Positions 36,901 to 51,729 of a stretch of DNA of 64,000 bases are shown in pieces. The notes under the pieces are model-generated. The model was given only the letters and a program-made list of their open reading frames with translations. It had not been told where the DNA came from and did no database searches. Made by a program: the position numbers and the translations under genes. Origin of the DNA: JBEKTY01 sp049515555 (GTDB lineage Bacteria; Planctomycetota; Planctomycetia; Pirellulales; Thermoguttaceae); assembly GCA_049515555.1 (NCBI GenBank), contig JBEKTY010000025.1:5370-69369 (forward strand), in the 5' to 3' direction. Position 1 is the stretch's first letter. Each line of letters starts with the position of its first letter.

Positions 36901-37101
36901 CTCTCTCCGCCCGCCCACGAGCCGCCCTCGAAGGCCTTCAAGGACTGGGCCACCGCCTGGAACCAGGCCCATCAGGCGAACGAGAATTCCTGGGCCTTTA
37001 CCGAGCCGGCCATTTACTACCAGGCCCGCTACGTGCTCTTGCTCTCGCACTTCGTGGGCCGCGAGAAGCCCGCCGCCCGCACCGCGGGTGCTCGAAGCTA
37101 A
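33970..37101 (+). CDS. Secreted GH9 endoglucanase with duplicated N-terminal CBM-like domains
   Basis: 1043 residues from ATG 33970 (signal peptide MKKQTPWVVAMSMLIVGG); the upstream 21 codons derive from a palindromic repeat. Residues ~25-205 and ~220-400 are two nearly identical beta-sandwich modules (each with NMGWTNAPSGKATIA, YMGSGWNWFGWYPAD, WHEIVIPIKDL), probably carbohydrate-binding, joined by Ala/Gln/Ser/Pro linkers. About 440-540 is the CelD-type Ig domain (QIMVDQFGFRPQSAKIVIFA). The GH9 (alpha/alpha)6 domain follows with catalytic Asp in GGWHDAGDYNKYV (about residue 612) and the acid Glu in NENSWAFTEPAIYYQARY (about 1007). It cleaves beta-1,4-glucan. The TAA stop touches the stop of a truncated hicA on the other strand. 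Confidence 0.93.
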   Translation: MKKQTPWVVAMSMLIVGGTLRAQETRKEVVFDGAQKGETPNMGWTNAPSGKATIAAQEKEVRRPGRKTVEFHAAGREYMGSGWNWFGWYPADAGTDISGYKNLSFWAKVTGDKKPSQLSAALKSNDGKLSEADDLLQRCPDLLDGKWHEIVIPIKDLDSKNVLNKAKVWEIQFNTWSQDEINFSLFVDQIGFEGASEKASQPAASQPATPAAQVAGRVGIKKEVVFDGDQKGETPNMGWTNAPSGKATIAAQEKQVRRPGRKTVEFHAAGREYMGSGWNWFGWYPADSGTDISGYKNLSFWARVTGDKKPSQLSAALKSNDNKLSEADDLLQRCPDLLDGKWHEIVIPIKDLDSKNALNKAKVWEIQFNTWSQDDINFSLFVDEIGFDGASEKASQPAASQPEASRAAEPAAQISEPVQVAEPLQVAAAARKPVAAGSSAAISEQIMVDQFGFRPQSAKIVIFASPQRGQNAGTKYTPPAKASVCRERGGATVLTVDLQPWGGGKTDQTSGDKVWYADITALQAPGAYYVYDAQNRVRSYGFRIADNVYLPVLKAAVRAYFYQRCGGDVPQANGGTWHHPACHLAAGQDRAAQLYIDGRTRGQPRDVHGGWHDAGDYNKYVPFTMDVVVPLLMAYELNPSAFGDDWNIPESGNAVPDILDEVRWECDWLLRMQMPDGSVCNRVTERTSKSGVTPDKDSQHERYYTQPTSWATATCAANLACFSRVIGKFPSQAAYARTCRAAAEKAWAWLEQHPDMMPADGTDHGRPSEAADAACDNGRPGDVERRVAAALQLWLLDPQPKYETFFKRWRKDVLLPSFVDYALSRKADPALVGEVRTALQKFLNDLVTGPYKSHADAYLAYLPGYWWGCNQTKSEYGYRAMFAVKLGVNPAEDGLCRAAAEDYLHYLHGRNPLCQVYLTNMGPKGAAAGAGKSIMRPFHTWFAEKSPWSGPNSLGPAPGLLAGGPNSAIGDAGAPGWLSPPAHEPPSKAFKDWATAWNQAHQANENSWAFTEPAIYYQARYVLLLSHFVGREKPAARTAGARS
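34051..35175. repeat. Intragenic tandem duplication (~540 nt, offset 585)
   Basis: 34051-34590 and 34636-35175 are nearly identical at the DNA level, differing mostly at scattered single bases, for example GGCGCTCAGAAG against GGCGATCAGAAG. The offset of 585 nt is 195 codons, so frame is kept. The near-identity of synonymous positions points to a recent duplication or ongoing conversion. Confidence 0.9.
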
Positions 37102-37163
37102 TAGCCGACCTTCTGGAAAGCAGCCACCACTTGGCGGCAGGAGACGACCGGCAGCTTGCTCAC
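37098..37163 (-). pseudogene. hicA: hicA toxin gene truncated to 21 codons
   Basis: A GTG overlapping the hicB stop (TTGTGA) starts VSKLPVVSCRQVVAAFQKVGY and hits TAG. This is the N-terminal beta-strand and helix of HicA mRNA interferases; the catalytic His (G-S-H motif) and all that follows are gone. The break falls exactly where the GH9 gene ends on the opposite strand. Confidence 0.7.
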
Positions 37164-37372
37164 AAATTCACCTCGATCAACTCTTCGGTGATCGCAGGGG
37201 GAATCGGTTCGTCATGCTTGCGCAGGCTGGCCAGATAGCCGGCGATCGCGTCGGCAATGTTGAGACGTGCCTCCTCCCGGGTCTTGCCCTCGGAAATGCA
37301 GCCGGGAAGCGCGGGACAGGTCGCCACGAATTGGCCGTCTTCATCTTGTTCCAAGTGGATGCGGAATTTCAT
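37160..37372 (-). CDS. hicB: HicB-family antitoxin (orphaned)
   Basis: 70 residues, the short single-domain form of HicB: MKFRIHLEQDEDGQFVATCP, then ALPGCISEGKTREEARLNIADAIAGYL. It is a partial RNase H-like fold with no C-terminal DNA-binding domain. In intact modules it binds and blocks HicA. Here the overlapping hicA is truncated, so the antitoxin is likely a leftover or may act on another HicA in trans. AAGG lies about 10 nt before the ATG. Confidence 0.85.
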   Translation of the reverse strand: MKFRIHLEQDEDGQFVATCPALPGCISEGKTREEARLNIADAIAGYLASLRKHDEPIPPAITEELIEVNL

Positions 37373-37642
37373 GATTGAACCTTGGCCGTGCCGAACTTAT
37401 TCTTCTCTATCAAGGATAACAGGCCGACGGAATCGGGGCAAGTTCGCGGCCAGACTATTCCCCCGGCGACCCGACGGTTTTTCCCCGCAGTTTCGCCTTT
37501 CTTCGCCAAGCTGTACCACTACCCAGCGGCCGGCGAGTTGACCGGGCGGGCTGCGGCAAGTACCATTGGGCTTGTTCAGAACTGTTTCTGGCGCCGGTTT
37601 CGTAAATTGTCTTGCTTCAGCAATCGCTTGTGAGGTCTTGCC

Positions 37643-38413
37643 ATGTCCGCCATGCGCTTTCTGGTTGTTATCGCCGGTGTGGCACTGTGTGCCGCCGCCG
37701 GTGCGTGGGCCGATGATCTGGGCTATGACGACACGCCGCGGCTGCCCGACTCGCCGTGGCGGGTTCACGACCGCCAGCGGCCGCAGCCGCCGGTGATCGA
37801 GCCGGGCTGTGGCCCCGCCGCGCCGCCCAGCGACGCGATCGTACTGTTCGACGGCAAAGATCTGTCGCAATGGGAGGGCGGCAATCCCCGGGGCATCGAG
37901 GACCACGTGATCAATATCCTCAAGACCGGGCAGCTTCAGACCAAGCGTAGTTTCGGCGATTGCCAGCTCCACGTGGAGTGGGCCACGCCCGCCAAGGCCG
38001 ACGGCGGGGCCATGATCTGGGGCAACAGCGGCATCCTCTTCTTCGGCAAGTACGAATTGCAAATCATCGAATCGCACGACAGCCGCATTTACGCCGACGG
38101 CATCGCCGGGGCCGTCTATGGCCAAACGCCGCCCTTGGTCAACGTCTCTCGCAAGCCGGGCGAGTGGCAGACCTACGACATCATCTTCACCGCCCCGCAA
38201 TTCGCGGGCGGAAAAGTCGTCCAGCCCGCCCGCTTCACGGCCTTCTGGAACGGTGTCCTCGTGCAGTACCACACCCCATCGCTGGGCCCCACCAGGCATC
38301 GGGCGGTGGCAACCTACGATTCGCAAGAGACGACCGGGCCGATCATGCTGCAGCTCCACGGCTCGGCCGTCCGCTTCCGCAACATTTGGGTCCGCCCGCT
38401 GAAATTGAAGTAA
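37643..38413 (+). CDS. DUF1080 (3-keto-disaccharide hydrolase-like) secreted protein
   Basis: 256 residues. Signal peptide (FLVVIAGVALCAAAGAWA), then the DUF1080 concanavalin-like sandwich: IVLFDGKDLSQWEGG, a QTKRSFGDCQLHVEWATP segment, GNSGILFFGKYELQIIESHDS, EWQTYDIIFTAPQF, FWNGVLVQYHT and IMLQLHGSAVRFRNIWVRPL. The family is very abundant in Planctomycetes and some members cleave 3-keto-glycosides. It probably completes the polysaccharide block. GAGG precedes the ATG by about 12 nt. Confidence 0.88.
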   Translation: MSAMRFLVVIAGVALCAAAGAWADDLGYDDTPRLPDSPWRVHDRQRPQPPVIEPGCGPAAPPSDAIVLFDGKDLSQWEGGNPRGIEDHVINILKTGQLQTKRSFGDCQLHVEWATPAKADGGAMIWGNSGILFFGKYELQIIESHDSRIYADGIAGAVYGQTPPLVNVSRKPGEWQTYDIIFTAPQFAGGKVVQPARFTAFWNGVLVQYHTPSLGPTRHRAVATYDSQETTGPIMLQLHGSAVRFRNIWVRPLKLK

Positions 38414-38418
38414 GCCAG

Positions 38419-38480
38419 TGTATCCGGCACACTCCGTGTGCCGCGTGTTTGCCATCGGCACACGGAGTGTGCCGGATACA
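38419..38480. repeat. Inverted repeat, GGCACACTCCGTGTGCC family
   Basis: Perfect 25-nt arms (38419-38443 and 38456-38480) around a 12-nt loop, ending TGTATCC/GGATACA. It sits directly between the DUF1080 stop and the next gene. It gives the downstream frame false start codons, which I reject. Confidence 0.9.
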
Positions 38481-38486
38481 ATTCGC

Positions 38487-39530
38487 ATGACCCCTTTTTC
38501 TGCCCGAATGCGGATCAAGCCGCTGGCCGCCTTCTGCCGGCGGCTGGCCACGGCCCTGACGGCCGGCCTCGACCTGCGGACGGTTTGGGCCCGCGAAGCC
38601 CGGCAGGCCCGCGGCCACGCGGCGCGGCAACGGCTGGCCATCGTGGGCCGGGCGGTGAACCAGGGCGAAAGCCTGGCCGACGCCCTGGCCGCCAGCGGCG
38701 ACTTCTTTCCGCCCCTGTTCCGCGAGTTGGCCAAGGTCGGCGATGAGTCGGGGCATTTGGGCGAGGTCTTTGCCCAGTTGGCCGAGCACTACGAGACTCA
38801 GGTCCAGTTGCGGCGGGCTTTCCTGGGCGCTATCGCCTGGCCCGTGTTCCAATTGACCGCGGCCGTGGCCATCGTCGGCTTCCTCATCTGGATCACCGGA
38901 GTGATCGGCCAGATGACCGGCACGCCGGTGGACATTCTGGGCTTCGGTCTGGTCGGCGACCGCGGCCTGGCCATCTACCTGGCGGTGGTGGCCACGGCGG
39001 CGGGACTGCTGGCGGCGGCGATCCGGGCGGCCAACCGGGGGCTGCTGTGGGTGGCCCCCCTGCAGCGCTTCGTACTGCGAGTGCCAATGCTCGGTCCCGC
39101 CCTGCGGACCCTGGCCCTGGCACGCCTGGCCTGGTCGATGTCGGTGACCATGACGGCGGGCATGGAACTGCGGCGGGCCCTGCGGCTGAGCCTGAATAGC
39201 ACGCACAGCGCCCGCTTCCGCGATCAGATCGGGCCCATCGACGCCAGCATCGCCGACGGGAACTCGATCTACGAAGCGTTCCTGCACACCGGCTGCTTTC
39301 CCCAGGATTTTCTCGACTGCCTGCACGTCGGCGAGCAGAGCGGCGAGCTGGTCGAATCGATGGCCCTCTTGTCGCGGCAGTATCAGGAGCAGGCCCGGGC
39401 CGCCTGCGCCACGCTGACCATGCTGGCCGGCTGGGCCGTGTGGGCCCTGGTGGCCCTGGTGATCATCGCCTTGATCTTCCGCCTGTTCATGTTCTACCTG
39501 GGCGCGATCAACGCGGCCTTGCCGGGGTAG
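38487..39530 (+). CDS. Type II secretion/type IV pilus F-like inner-membrane protein
   Basis: 347 residues from ATG 38487 (upstream in-frame codons belong to the palindromic repeat). Two T2SF domains are visible: residues ~15-130 with GRAVNQGESLADALAASGDFFPPLF, KVGDESGHLGEVF and LAEHYE, and ~215-330 with DGNSIYEAFLHTGCFPQDF, HVGEQSGELVESM and LLSRQYQEQA. Membrane helices fall at about 120-145, 165-185 and 310-340. GspF/PilC proteins are the platform of the pseudopilus or pilus. No other gsp/pil gene is adjacent, so it is a solitary copy, as often in Planctomycetes. Confidence 0.85.
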   Translation: MTPFSARMRIKPLAAFCRRLATALTAGLDLRTVWAREARQARGHAARQRLAIVGRAVNQGESLADALAASGDFFPPLFRELAKVGDESGHLGEVFAQLAEHYETQVQLRRAFLGAIAWPVFQLTAAVAIVGFLIWITGVIGQMTGTPVDILGFGLVGDRGLAIYLAVVATAAGLLAAAIRAANRGLLWVAPLQRFVLRVPMLGPALRTLALARLAWSMSVTMTAGMELRRALRLSLNSTHSARFRDQIGPIDASIADGNSIYEAFLHTGCFPQDFLDCLHVGEQSGELVESMALLSRQYQEQARAACATLTMLAGWAVWALVALVIIALIFRLFMFYLGAINAALPG

Positions 39531-39532
39531 CC

Positions 39533-39595
39533 ATGTATTAGGCACACTCCGTGTGCCGCAAGCCACGGACGGCACACGGCGTGTGCCTGCTACAT
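39533..39595. repeat. Inverted repeat, GGCACACTCCGTGTGCC family (diverged copy)
   Basis: Arms ATG-TATTAGGCACACTCCG and CGGCACACGGCGTGTGCCTG are imperfect. It lies between the convergent gspF-like and rpsG genes and may act as a shared terminator. Confidence 0.8.
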
Positions 39596-39600
39596 TGAGC

Positions 39601-40071
39601 TTACCAGGCGAAGTGGGCGAAGGCCTTGTTGGCCTCGGCCATGCGATGCACGTTTTCGCGCTTGGTATAGGCGGTGCCTTCGCGATTGAAGGCGGCCAGC
39701 AGCTCGGCGGCCAGCTTCTCGTGCATTGCCCGGCCCTTCTTTTCGCGGCAGGCGCCCAGGATCCAGCGAATGGCCAGCGACTGCTGGCGGGTCTTGTTGA
39801 CCTGCATCGGCACCTGGTACGAGGCGCCGCCGACGCGCTTCGAGCGAACCTCGATGTTCGGCTTCACGTTCTCGACGGCCTGCGTGAAGACCTCCATCGG
39901 GTCGAGGTCCTTCATCTTCCCGTGCACGATCTCCAGGGCCCCGTAGAAGACCCGCTGGGCGTTGCTCTTCTTTCCGTTCCACATCATCGAGTTGATGAAC
40001 TTGCTGGCCAGGATCGAACCGTGCTGCGGGTCCCCGACAAGCTGTTTGCGGCTGGCTGTAATGCGGCCCAT
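39601..40071 (-). CDS. rpsG: 30S ribosomal protein S7
   Basis: 156 residues, normal length. S7 nucleates assembly of the 30S head and contacts the E site. Recognised from KFINSMMWNGKKSNAQRVFYGAL, NVKPNIEVRSKRVGGASYQVP, RQQSLAIRWILGACREK and the C-terminal YTKRENVHRMAEANKAFAHFAW. It is the last gene of the minus-strand cluster; fusA, which commonly follows rpsG, is absent here. The start lacks a clear Shine-Dalgarno, and the 79-nt spacer before it is occupied by a short-repeat array. Confidence 0.97.
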   Translation of the reverse strand: MGRITASRKQLVGDPQHGSILASKFINSMMWNGKKSNAQRVFYGALEIVHGKMKDLDPMEVFTQAVENVKPNIEVRSKRVGGASYQVPMQVNKTRQQSLAIRWILGACREKKGRAMHEKLAAELLAAFNREGTAYTKRENVHRMAEANKAFAHFAW

Positions 40072-40078
40072 GGCGGAG

Positions 40079-40116
40079 TAGGGATTTGGGGATTTAGGGA
40101 TTTGGGGACTGGCGGA
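40079..40116. repeat. GGGATTT array, same element family as at 57986
   Basis: Three successive GGGATTT words, then GGGGACTGGCGG. On the other strand this reads CCGCCAGTC followed by CCCAAAT words, matching the sequence around 57961-58021 inside another gene. Confidence 0.7.
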
Positions 40117-40150
40117 ACCGCGAGGGATATTCTCTCCGCGATCTTTCTTC

Positions 40151-40519
40151 TTACGACTTCTTCGCTCCGTAGCGGCTGCGAGACTGTTTGCGGCCCTCGA
40201 CGCCCAGCGTGTCCAGGGCGCCGCGGACGACTTGGTACCGGACGCCCGGCAGGTCGCGGATCCGGCCGCCGCGCACCAGTACGATCGAGTGCTCCTGCAG
40301 GCTGTGGCCCTCGCCCGGAATGTAAACCGTGACCTCTTTCCCGTTGGACAGGCGTACGCGGGTGATCTTCCGCAGGGCGGAGTTAGGCTTCTTGGGGGTC
40401 ATGGTCTTGACCGCCAGGCATACCCCGCGCTTTTGGGGGCAATGCTCCAGCACCGGGGCCTTGCTGAACCGCCGCTGGGTTCTCCGCTTCTTCCGGACCA
40501 ATTGGTTGATGGTGGGCAT
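40151..40519 (-). CDS. rpsL: 30S ribosomal protein S12
   Basis: 122 residues from the ATG encoding MPTINQLVRKKRRTQRRFSK; the frame is open 9 codons further but that N-terminus is not S12-like. Decoding-centre protein. The streptomycin-relevant loops KKPNSALRKITRVRLSNG and PGEGHSLQEHSIVLVRGG are normal, as is the DLPGVRYQVVRGALD segment. Ends in SRSRYGAKKS. Precedes rpsG in the str operon. Confidence 0.97.
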   Translation of the reverse strand: MPTINQLVRKKRRTQRRFSKAPVLEHCPQKRGVCLAVKTMTPKKPNSALRKITRVRLSNGKEVTVYIPGEGHSLQEHSIVLVRGGRIRDLPGVRYQVVRGALDTLGVEGRKQSRSRYGAKKS

Positions 40520-40640
40520 GTGGGGCTCAAGTTCTCTCGGAAACAACCGTAAACAGCCGCAAACCCTTTATTCTCCCGATTTCCGGCGGCGTGTCAACCG
40601 GGGGCCAGACCTCACGGGCACGGCCCCAGAGCTAATACGT

Positions 40641-40657
40641 CCCATAGGTCCTATGGG
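40641..40657. repeat. Short palindrome CCCATAGGTCCTATGGG
   Basis: Perfect 8-nt arms around one base in the rpoC-rpsL spacer, followed by a further GTCCCAT word. Too weak and without a U-tract to be a clear terminator; more likely a dispersed repeat. Confidence 0.6.
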
Positions 40658-40694
40658 TCCCATCCGTCGCCACCAAAGGCACGGGCCCGGAAAG

Positions 40695-45068
<4,374 letters not shown>

Positions 45069-45107
45069 TGGAATCACTCCTTGGGTTCGGAGTTCCCTTC
45101 GAGGAAA

Positions 45108-45197
45108 TGTTCAAATGTCGAAATGTTCAATGCTCAATGTCCAACGCTCAATACCGGGTCTTCCGCTGATTGAACATTGAACATTGGATCATTGAAC
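45108..45197. repeat. rpoB-rpoC spacer filled with TTCAATG/CATTGAA words
   Basis: ATGTTCAATGCTCAATGTCC and further CGCTCAAT words on one side face GATTGAACATTGAACATTGG and CATTGAACC on the other, making a long imperfect inverted array with an about 8-nt period around CGGGTCTTCCGC. Confidence 0.7.
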
Positions 45198-45202
45198 CTT
45201 TT

Positions 45203-48916
<3,714 letters not shown>

Positions 48917-48943
48917 AAGCGCTCACCTTTGCTGGGATAGGTT

Positions 48944-49109
48944 TCCAGTGTTCGGTGTTCAGTGTTCAGCCATACACTGAGCACCGTACCCCGAACACTG
49001 AGCCGGCGGGTTGTTCTCCGCCTTTGGTGGAATAGGTTTTCAGTATTCGGGCTGCGGCGCCCAGCCAAGCACTGAACGCTGAACACCGAACACCGAACAC
49101 TGAGCCGGC
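48944..49109. repeat. rplL-rpoB spacer filled with GTTCGGTGTTCAG words
   Basis: Two imperfect copies of an inverted array: CAGTGTTCGGTGTTCAGTG and CACTGAGCACCG...GAACACTGAGCCGGCGG, then again TTCAGTATTCGG and ACTGAACGCTGAACACCGAAC...GAACACTGAGCCGGCGG. The period is about 7-8 nt and the two copies end in the same GAACACTGAGCCGGCGG. Confidence 0.7.
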
Positions 49110-49198
49110 GGATTTTTCTCTGACCGCGCAAAACACTCGGCTCCCCGCGCGGGGGAGTCCATGGGCAGAATACCTTCGTGCGCTGCGTGCGTCGGACG

Positions 49199-49612
49199 CT
49201 ACTTGATGGAGACCGTAGCCCCGGCCTCTTCCAATTCCTTCTTGAGCTTCTCGGCATCCTCTTTCGACAGCTTTTCCTTGACTTTGGCGGGGATGGCCTC
49301 GACCAGGTCCTTGGCCTCTTTCAGGCCCAGGCTCGTGGCCGCACGGACCACCTTGATCACGCCGATCTTCTTGCCGTCGCCGTAGCCCTCGACGATCACG
49401 TCGAATTCGGTCTTCTCGGCGGCGGCCGCGGGCGCGGCCGACTCGCTGGGAGCGGCCATCATCACCGCCCCACCCGCCGCCGGCTTGATCCCGTGTACCT
49501 GCTCCAGGTAATCGCTCAACTCCTTGGCCTCTTTCAACGTCAGCCCGACAATCTTCTCCCCCAGCTCCTGGCTCAACGAAGAAAAAGTGCGGGTCACTTC
49601 AGCAGTCGCCAT
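49199..49612 (-). CDS. rplL: 50S ribosomal protein L7/L12
   Basis: 137 residues from the ATG at 49612 (GAAGAG upstream), chosen over ATG 49633 because the family begins close to the N-terminal dimerisation helix. Stalk protein that recruits translation factors. N-terminal domain ELGEKIVGLTLKEAKELSDYLE, an Ala-rich hinge, then the factor-binding domain EKTEFDVIVEGYGDGKKIGVIK, VVRAATSLGLKEAKDLVEAIP and LKKELEEAGATVSIK. Normal L7/L12. Confidence 0.97.
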   Translation of the reverse strand: MATAEVTRTFSSLSQELGEKIVGLTLKEAKELSDYLEQVHGIKPAAGGAVMMAAPSESAAPAAAAEKTEFDVIVEGYGDGKKIGVIKVVRAATSLGLKEAKDLVEAIPAKVKEKLSKEDAEKLKKELEEAGATVSIK

Positions 49613-49693
49613 CGCTCTTCGGTCCTTTCTCACTTGGCGTCGCGGTCACGGTGCCCCGAGCTACCGGCCGGCGACGAAATTCGATATGGGTTA

Positions 49694-50323
49694 CTACGTT
49701 GATTTCTGTTGCGCGCCGGCCGCCGGCTCCTGGGCCGCAGCCGATTCATCTTGCGCCGCGGCCACCGGTTCCTGGATCGCGGCCGATTCTTCAAGACCTT
49801 CGCCCGACTCGCCCTTGGCACGCTCGGCAATCTGGCTGGCCAGCGCGCCGCCGGCCGAGAGGAGCTGGCTGACGAGGTTGGCCCCCGGGCTGAGGATCTG
49901 CCCGAGCAGCAGGCTGAGCTGCTCGGCGCGGCTGGGCCACTTGGCCACCTGCGCCACCTGCTCTGCGGCCAACTGCTGGCCGTCCATCACGCCGCCGCGG
50001 GGCTGGAAGGCGGGGTATTGATCGCCGCGGAGGATCCGCGTGATCTCCTTAGCCAGGCTGACGATGTCCTCGCTGCCCCAGCAGACGGCCGCCGTACCGC
50101 TCAGGCCGTCGAACATCGGCCCCAGGGGCGTGCCCGCCGTGGCCCGCGCCGCCAAAGAGTTCTTCACCACCAGCACGTGCACGTTCTTGGCCCGCAGCTC
50201 CGCCCGCAACCGGTGGCTGGCGTTGGCGCTGAGGCCCACCATGTTCACCAGCAGGGCGTCCTGCACGTCGGCCAGACGCCGGCGAATGTCATCGGCCACC
50301 AGGTTCTTGACGTACTTGCTCAT
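49694..50323 (-). CDS. rplJ: 50S ribosomal protein L10
   Basis: 209 residues; the ribosomal core is about 170 and the rest is a low-complexity Glu/Ala/Gln tail (SAAIQEPVAAAQDESAAAQ). L10 anchors the L7/L12 stalk. Core signature: ALLVNMVGLSANASHRLRAELRAKNVHVLVVKNSLAARA, GTAAVCWGSEDIVSLAKEI and GGVMDGQQLAAEQVAQVAKWPSR. The conventional L10 leader that binds L10-L12 is not obvious upstream, where tandem 40-nt repeats lie instead. Confidence 0.95.
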   Translation of the reverse strand: MSKYVKNLVADDIRRRLADVQDALLVNMVGLSANASHRLRAELRAKNVHVLVVKNSLAARATAGTPLGPMFDGLSGTAAVCWGSEDIVSLAKEITRILRGDQYPAFQPRGGVMDGQQLAAEQVAQVAKWPSRAEQLSLLLGQILSPGANLVSQLLSAGGALASQIAERAKGESGEGLEESAAIQEPVAAAQDESAAAQEPAAGAQQKST

Positions 50324-50360
50324 CGGTCGGACACTTGCTCTTGCAAAAGTTACCGCAGGC

Positions 50361-50440
50361 CGGATTCTTTATTAGCCCGTGACTCGCATGGGCCACCGGC
50401 CGGACTTTCTTGTTCGCCCGTGGCTCGCGTGGGCCAGAGG
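50361..50440. repeat. Two 40-nt tandem repeats in the rplA-rplJ spacer
   Basis: Units at 50361-50399 and 50401-50440 share CGGA-TTCTT, GCCCGTG-CTCGC and TGGGCCA, with a third partial unit (GCGGACTTGTTG) abutting rplA. They occupy the position where an L10 autoregulatory leader would be expected. Confidence 0.7.
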
Positions 50441-50458
50441 GCGGACTTGTTGATCTTG

Positions 50459-51142
50459 CTACGCCGCCTGCACGCGGACGGCGGGGCTCATGGTCCCCTT
50501 GATCGAGATCCCCTTGACGTACTGCCCGCGAACCGAGGCGGGCTTCATGTTCAACACGTGATGCATGAAGGCGGCGATGTTATCGACGAGCTTGGCGGCG
50601 TCGAAACTGAGCTTGCCGACCACGGCGTGCACGTTGCCGCCGGCATCGTTGCGGAACTCGACCTTGCCCGCCTTGTACTCGCGGATGACCTTGGCCACGT
50701 CGGGCGTCACGGTGCCGGCCCGCGGCGAGGGCATCAGACCGCGGGGGCCCAGCACCTTGCCCAACGGGCCCACCACACCCATCATGTCCGGGGCGGCGAT
50801 GCACACGTCGAACTCGGTCCAGCCGCCCTTGATCCGCTCGGCCAGCTCCGGCCCGCCCACCTCGTCCGCCCCCGCCTGCCGCGCCTCGTCCATCTTGTCG
50901 CCCTTGGCAAACACCACCACCCGCAGCGTCTTGCCGATCCCGTGCGGCAGGACGATCGAGCCGCGGACGATCTGGTCCGCCTGCTTGGCGTCGACGCCCA
51001 ACCGCATCACGATCTCCACCGTCTGGTCGAACTTGGTGGTGTTGAACGTTTTCAACAGGCTCACCGCTTCGGCCAGCGGGAGGGCCGTATCGGCCGGCAC
51101 CTTCGCCGCGAGGGTCTTCATACGTTTGGACAACTTCGGCAT
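50459..51142 (-). CDS. rplA: 50S ribosomal protein L1
   Basis: 227 residues, normal length; ATG 51142 behind AAAAGGGGAAG. Binds 23S rRNA at the L1 stalk and in many bacteria represses its own operon. Recognised from FDQTVEIVMRLGVDAKQADQ, VRGSIVLPHGIGKTLRVVVFAKG, MGVVGPLGKVLGPRGLMPSPRAGTV and GNVHAVVGKLSFDAAKLVDNIAAF. Follows rplK after 64 nt. Confidence 0.97.
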   Translation of the reverse strand: MPKLSKRMKTLAAKVPADTALPLAEAVSLLKTFNTTKFDQTVEIVMRLGVDAKQADQIVRGSIVLPHGIGKTLRVVVFAKGDKMDEARQAGADEVGGPELAERIKGGWTEFDVCIAAPDMMGVVGPLGKVLGPRGLMPSPRAGTVTPDVAKVIREYKAGKVEFRNDAGGNVHAVVGKLSFDAAKLVDNIAAFMHHVLNMKPASVRGQYVKGISIKGTMSPAVRVQAA

Positions 51143-51206
51143 GGCTTCCCCTTTTCGTAGTCCCAGCGGCGGCCGCGGCCGCCTCCTACTCCAATCTTAG
51201 GCGCCC

Positions 51207-51632
51207 TTAGTCGATAACTTCCAGTCCCATACTGCGGGCGGTGCCGGCAATCAGCCGTCGCGCGTGTTCGGCGTCCCGCGCATTCAGGTCCGCCATCTTG
51301 GTCTTGCAGATCTCGTCGATCTGGGCCATCGTTACCTTGCCCACCTTATCCTTGTTCGGCACGCCGGAGCCCTTGGCGATCCCCGCCGCCTGCTTCAACA
51401 GCGCGGCGGCGGGCGGACTCTTCGTCACGAACTCGAAGGAGCGGTCGTTGTACACCTTGACCACCACCGGAATGGGCATCCCCCCGGCGTCCTTCGTCCG
51501 GTCGTTGAACTGCGACACGAACTGCCCCAGGTTGATCCCGTAGCGGCCCAAGGCGGTACCCACCGGCGGGGCCGGCGTGGCCTGCCCCCCGGGCACCTGA
51601 AACTTCACTTCATTTACTAACTGCTTCGCCAT
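51207..51632 (-). CDS. rplK: 50S ribosomal protein L11
   Basis: 141 residues, typical. L11 forms the GTPase-associated centre with 23S rRNA. Motifs: VKFQVPGGQATPAPPVGTAL, GRYGINLGQFVSQFNDRTKD, PVVVKVYNDRSFEFVTKSPPAAALLKQAAGI, and the RNA-binding C-terminus KVGKVTMAQIDEICKTKMADLNARDAEHARRLIAGTARSMGL. No strong Shine-Dalgarno; the spacer to nusG holds GCTTTCAGC repeat words. Confidence 0.97.
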   Translation of the reverse strand: MAKQLVNEVKFQVPGGQATPAPPVGTALGRYGINLGQFVSQFNDRTKDAGGMPIPVVVKVYNDRSFEFVTKSPPAAALLKQAAGIAKGSGVPNKDKVGKVTMAQIDEICKTKMADLNARDAEHARRLIAGTARSMGLEVID

Positions 51633-51643
51633 GTCAAAAGAGC

Positions 51644-51724
51644 TTTCAGCGTTCAGCTTTCAGCGTTCAACTATCGACTTTCAGCCGCTGGAGCTGACTG
51701 CTGATAGCTGACCGCTGGCCGCTA
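51644..51724. repeat. nusG-rplK spacer filled with TTTCAGCG/GCTGA words
   Basis: AGCTTTCAGCGTTCAGCTTT and CAGCGTTCAAC face GCTGACTGCTGATAGCTGACC and GCTGGCCGC, an inverted short-period array. The same word family fills 63588-63755. Confidence 0.65.
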
Positions 51725-51729
51725 TTCCC

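Noticed and set aside
34027..37050. 1007-codon open frame opposite the GH9 gene
   Set aside because: Antisense shadow with no signal peptide or motifs; duplicated only because the GH9 gene is.
38418..38486. Upstream start for the GspF-like protein at ATG 38418
   Set aside because: Those codons are the GGCACACTCC palindrome; ATG 38487 gives a normal T2SF N-terminus.
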